Of a stretch of DNA of 64,000 bases, positions 62,273 to 64,000 are shown piece after piece. Positions within the stretch are counted from its first letter, which is position 1; each line of letters starts with the position of its first letter. The stretch comes from JAFGVL01 sp964546015. Its GTDB lineage: Bacteria; Bacteroidota; Bacteroidia; Bacteroidales; Paludibacteraceae. The notes under the pieces were generated by a model. It was not told the origin of the DNA, did not search any database, and saw only the letters and a list, made by a program, of their open reading frames with translations. Made by a program: the position numbers and the translations under genes. Location of the stretch: contig CAZJHO010000005.1 of the NCBI GenBank assembly GCA_964546015.1, forward strand, positions 124,001 to 188,000, in the 5' to 3' direction.

Positions 62273-64000
62273 TGAAAAATTTTCAATCCATGCAACAAAA
62301 AATAAAAATAGCTGCAGCTGTACCCGAAGTTTCGTTAGCCAATTGTAGAGCCAATGCAGCACAATTGCTACAACAAATAACTCAAGCTGTCGGTCAAGGA
62401 GTTGATTTGGTTTGTTTTCCCGAACTGAGCCTTACAGGAGCTACTTGTGGCGATTTGTTTCATAACGAATTACTTCTTTCCGAAGCTGAAAAAAGCTTAC
62501 AGTTCTTATTGATTTCTACTGAAAACTTATCTATTACGAGTTTGGTAGGTTTGCCTGTCCGATACAAAGGAGGCGTATACAAAGTGAGCGTAATTTTCGC
62601 ACAGGGAAATATATTGGGTGTTGTGCCTGTTTCTTTATCGAAAAGAGAAAAAAGCGTCTTTGATGATTCTTCCGTTCTTTTGGCAGAAAAACAAATCAAT
62701 CTTTGTGGACAAACGGTTTTGTGTACAGAGAGCTTTGTTGCTACCGATACATTTACTATTTCTGTTACAAGCGATTTTTCTCTTCTTTCGACACCTGCCG
62801 ATGTGCTTGTCATTCCCTCGGCTTTGCCTGCTGTGGTCGGACAAGTTGCACGCATACGCAAGCAAGTAATAGCCTTGGCTTCAACGCAGGCGGTGGTGTT
62901 TGTATCGGCAGGTTTTGGCGAATCGACTACCGATAATGTTTTTGCAGGTCATGCGTTAATCGCTGCTGATAAACAAATACTTGCTGAAATTGAGCCTTAT
63001 TCACTTAACGCACAACTTGTTGTTGCCGAAGTTGTTCTTGGCTTATCAGAAGTAGATCCGATTATATCAACAGTTTTTGATGAGGCTGTTACACAGAACC
63101 CATTCCTTCCGAAAGCTGTCTGCATGGAAGAATGTTGCAGCGAAGCTTTTGTTATTCAAACACAGGGATTAATTACCCGTTTGCATCGCACAGGGATAAA
63201 AAAAGTGGTATTGGGTATTTCAGGCGGATTAGATTCTACACTGACATTGCTTGTTTGCGTCAATGCATTTGATAAAATGAACCTGCCGCGTAATGGAATT
63301 ACCGGAATTACTATGCCGGGTTTTGGCACTACAGGACGCACCTATGCTAATGCGGTGGAATTGATTAGACAATTAGGTGTGACTTTTCGGGAAGTAAGTA
63401 TCAAAAATGCTTGTTTGCAACATTTTGCCGATATAAATCAACCTATTGATAAACACGATGCTGTTTATGAAAACGCACAAGCACGCGAGCGCACACAGAT
63501 ATTGATGGATATTGCCAATCAGCAGTGTAGTCTTGTAGTTGGTACGGGCGATTTATCCGAATTAGCCCTTGGATGGGCTACTTATGGCGGAGACCATCTG
63601 TCGATGTATTGTGTAAATGGCGGAGTGCCTAAAACGATGGTACGAAACATTGTGAGCTGGGCTGCTGATACGAAACAATTTGTTGCGGCAAAAAATATCC
63701 TGCACGATATTATTGATACGCCTGTTAGTCCGGAATTACTTCCTGCCGACGATGCCGATTGTATTTCGCAAAAAACCGAAGATTTAGTTGGACCATACGA
63801 ACTGCACGATTTCTTTTTGTATTATTTGCTTAAAAACGGATATTCACCCGTGCGCATACAACAATTGGCAGAACAACAGTTCTCCGATAAATATGACTCC
63901 GCTGCCATCAAAAAATGGCTTAACATATTTGTTCGTCGGTTTTTTACACAGCAGTTCAAACGCTCTTGTATGCCCGATGGGCCACAAGTATTTGAAGTAA
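62272..64000 (+). CDS. nadE: NAD+ synthetase with nitrilase-like domain, 3' end cut by window
   Basis: ATG at 62272 opens a frame that is still open at the window end (576 codons). Residues 10-270 are a nitrilase-type glutaminase domain; from about 300 comes the synthetase domain with GISGGLDST, YENAQARERTQILMDIAN, GTGDLSELALGW and GDHLSMYCVN, all intact. In the glutaminase domain Glu51 (FPELSLTG) is kept, but the expected Lys is Val120 (GVVPVSLSK) and the expected Cys is Thr166 (ISVTSDFS). It may therefore use free ammonia only. Overlap with gltD links it to the nitrogen operon. A second ATG at 62290 is possible. Confidence 0.88.
   Translation, partial: MKNFQSMQQKIKIAAAVPEVSLANCRANAAQLLQQITQAVGQGVDLVCFPELSLTGATCGDLFHNELLLSEAEKSLQFLLISTENLSITSLVGLPVRYKGGVYKVSVIFAQGNILGVVPVSLSKREKSVFDDSSVLLAEKQINLCGQTVLCTESFVATDTFTISVTSDFSLLSTPADVLVIPSALPAVVGQVARIRKQVIALASTQAVVFVSAGFGESTTDNVFAGHALIAADKQILAEIEPYSLNAQLVVAEVVLGLSEVDPIISTVFDEAVTQNPFLPKAVCMEECCSEAFVIQTQGLITRLHRTGIKKVVLGISGGLDSTLTLLVCVNAFDKMNLPRNGITGITMPGFGTTGRTYANAVELIRQLGVTFREVSIKNACLQHFADINQPIDKHDAVYENAQARERTQILMDIANQQCSLVVGTGDLSELALGWATYGGDHLSMYCVNGGVPKTMVRNIVSWAADTKQFVAAKNILHDIIDTPVSPELLPADDADCISQKTEDLVGPYELHDFFLYYLLKNGYSPVRIQQLAEQQFSDKYDSAAIKKWLNIFVRRFFTQQFKRSCMPDGPQVFEV

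Overview
The window comes from a low-GC Bacteroidota chromosome, most likely order Bacteroidales; the family cannot be fixed from sequence alone. Four signs point there: promoters of the Bacteroidetes type (a -7 box TAnnTTTG, several with a -33 TTTG/GTTG-like box 19-21 bases upstream), a short primary sigma factor without region 1.1, C-terminal type IX secretion (T9SS) sorting domains on three proteins, and Bacteroidetes-type btu and hmu loci. About fifty protein genes were found; I saw no rRNA, tRNA or CRISPR array. Both window ends cut a gene: a DUF4836-type lipoprotein at the left and an NAD synthetase at the right.

Layout. 1-9.9 kb is housekeeping: coaX, an outer-membrane barrel protein, lptC, a CBS-domain membrane protein, a PpiD/SurA-type foldase, rlmN and a pdxA homologue that has lost metal-binding motifs. 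9.9-14.4 kb, on the minus strand, holds a HAD phosphatase, a TPR membrane protein, an RNA methyltransferase, pyrF and prfA. Between pyrF and prfA sits a small four-helix-bundle gene flanked by 17-bp inverted repeats. 14.6-20 kb is a variable island: an XRE regulator, DUF1643, secreted unknowns, a UDG-fold-like protein, a T9SS leucine-rich-repeat protein and an AAA/DUF4143 ATPase behind paired operator-like repeats. 20-26.2 kb, minus strand, carries purL, a MATE exporter and rpoD.

26.4-43.9 kb is a tetrapyrrole-acquisition region. A cobalamin riboswitch, with a 26-bp repeat hairpin in a peripheral stem, precedes btuB, btuG, two T9SS-sorted surface proteins and a DUF6580 membrane protein. Next comes a heme system related to hmuYRSTUV but split in two: hmuSTUV, then an AraC-family regulator gene on the opposite strand, then hmuR-hmuY. 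The hmuS and hmuR promoters carry the same pair of tandem 21-bp repeats, each ending exactly 21 bases before an identical -7 box. The regulator's own promoter overlaps the hmuR promoter head-on. I consider this self-contained regulatory circuit the strongest observation in the window.

44-49.9 kb holds class I fumarase, a SulP transporter and the lysine/peptidoglycan genes dapF and dapL. 50-62.3 kb is a nitrogen-assimilation cluster: an outer-membrane protein, P-II, amtB, asnA, type III glutamine synthetase and gltBD, separated by AT-rich inverted repeats. The cluster runs directly into a nadE gene whose glutaminase domain appears to have lost its catalytic Cys and Lys, so the encoded NAD synthetase may depend on free ammonia.
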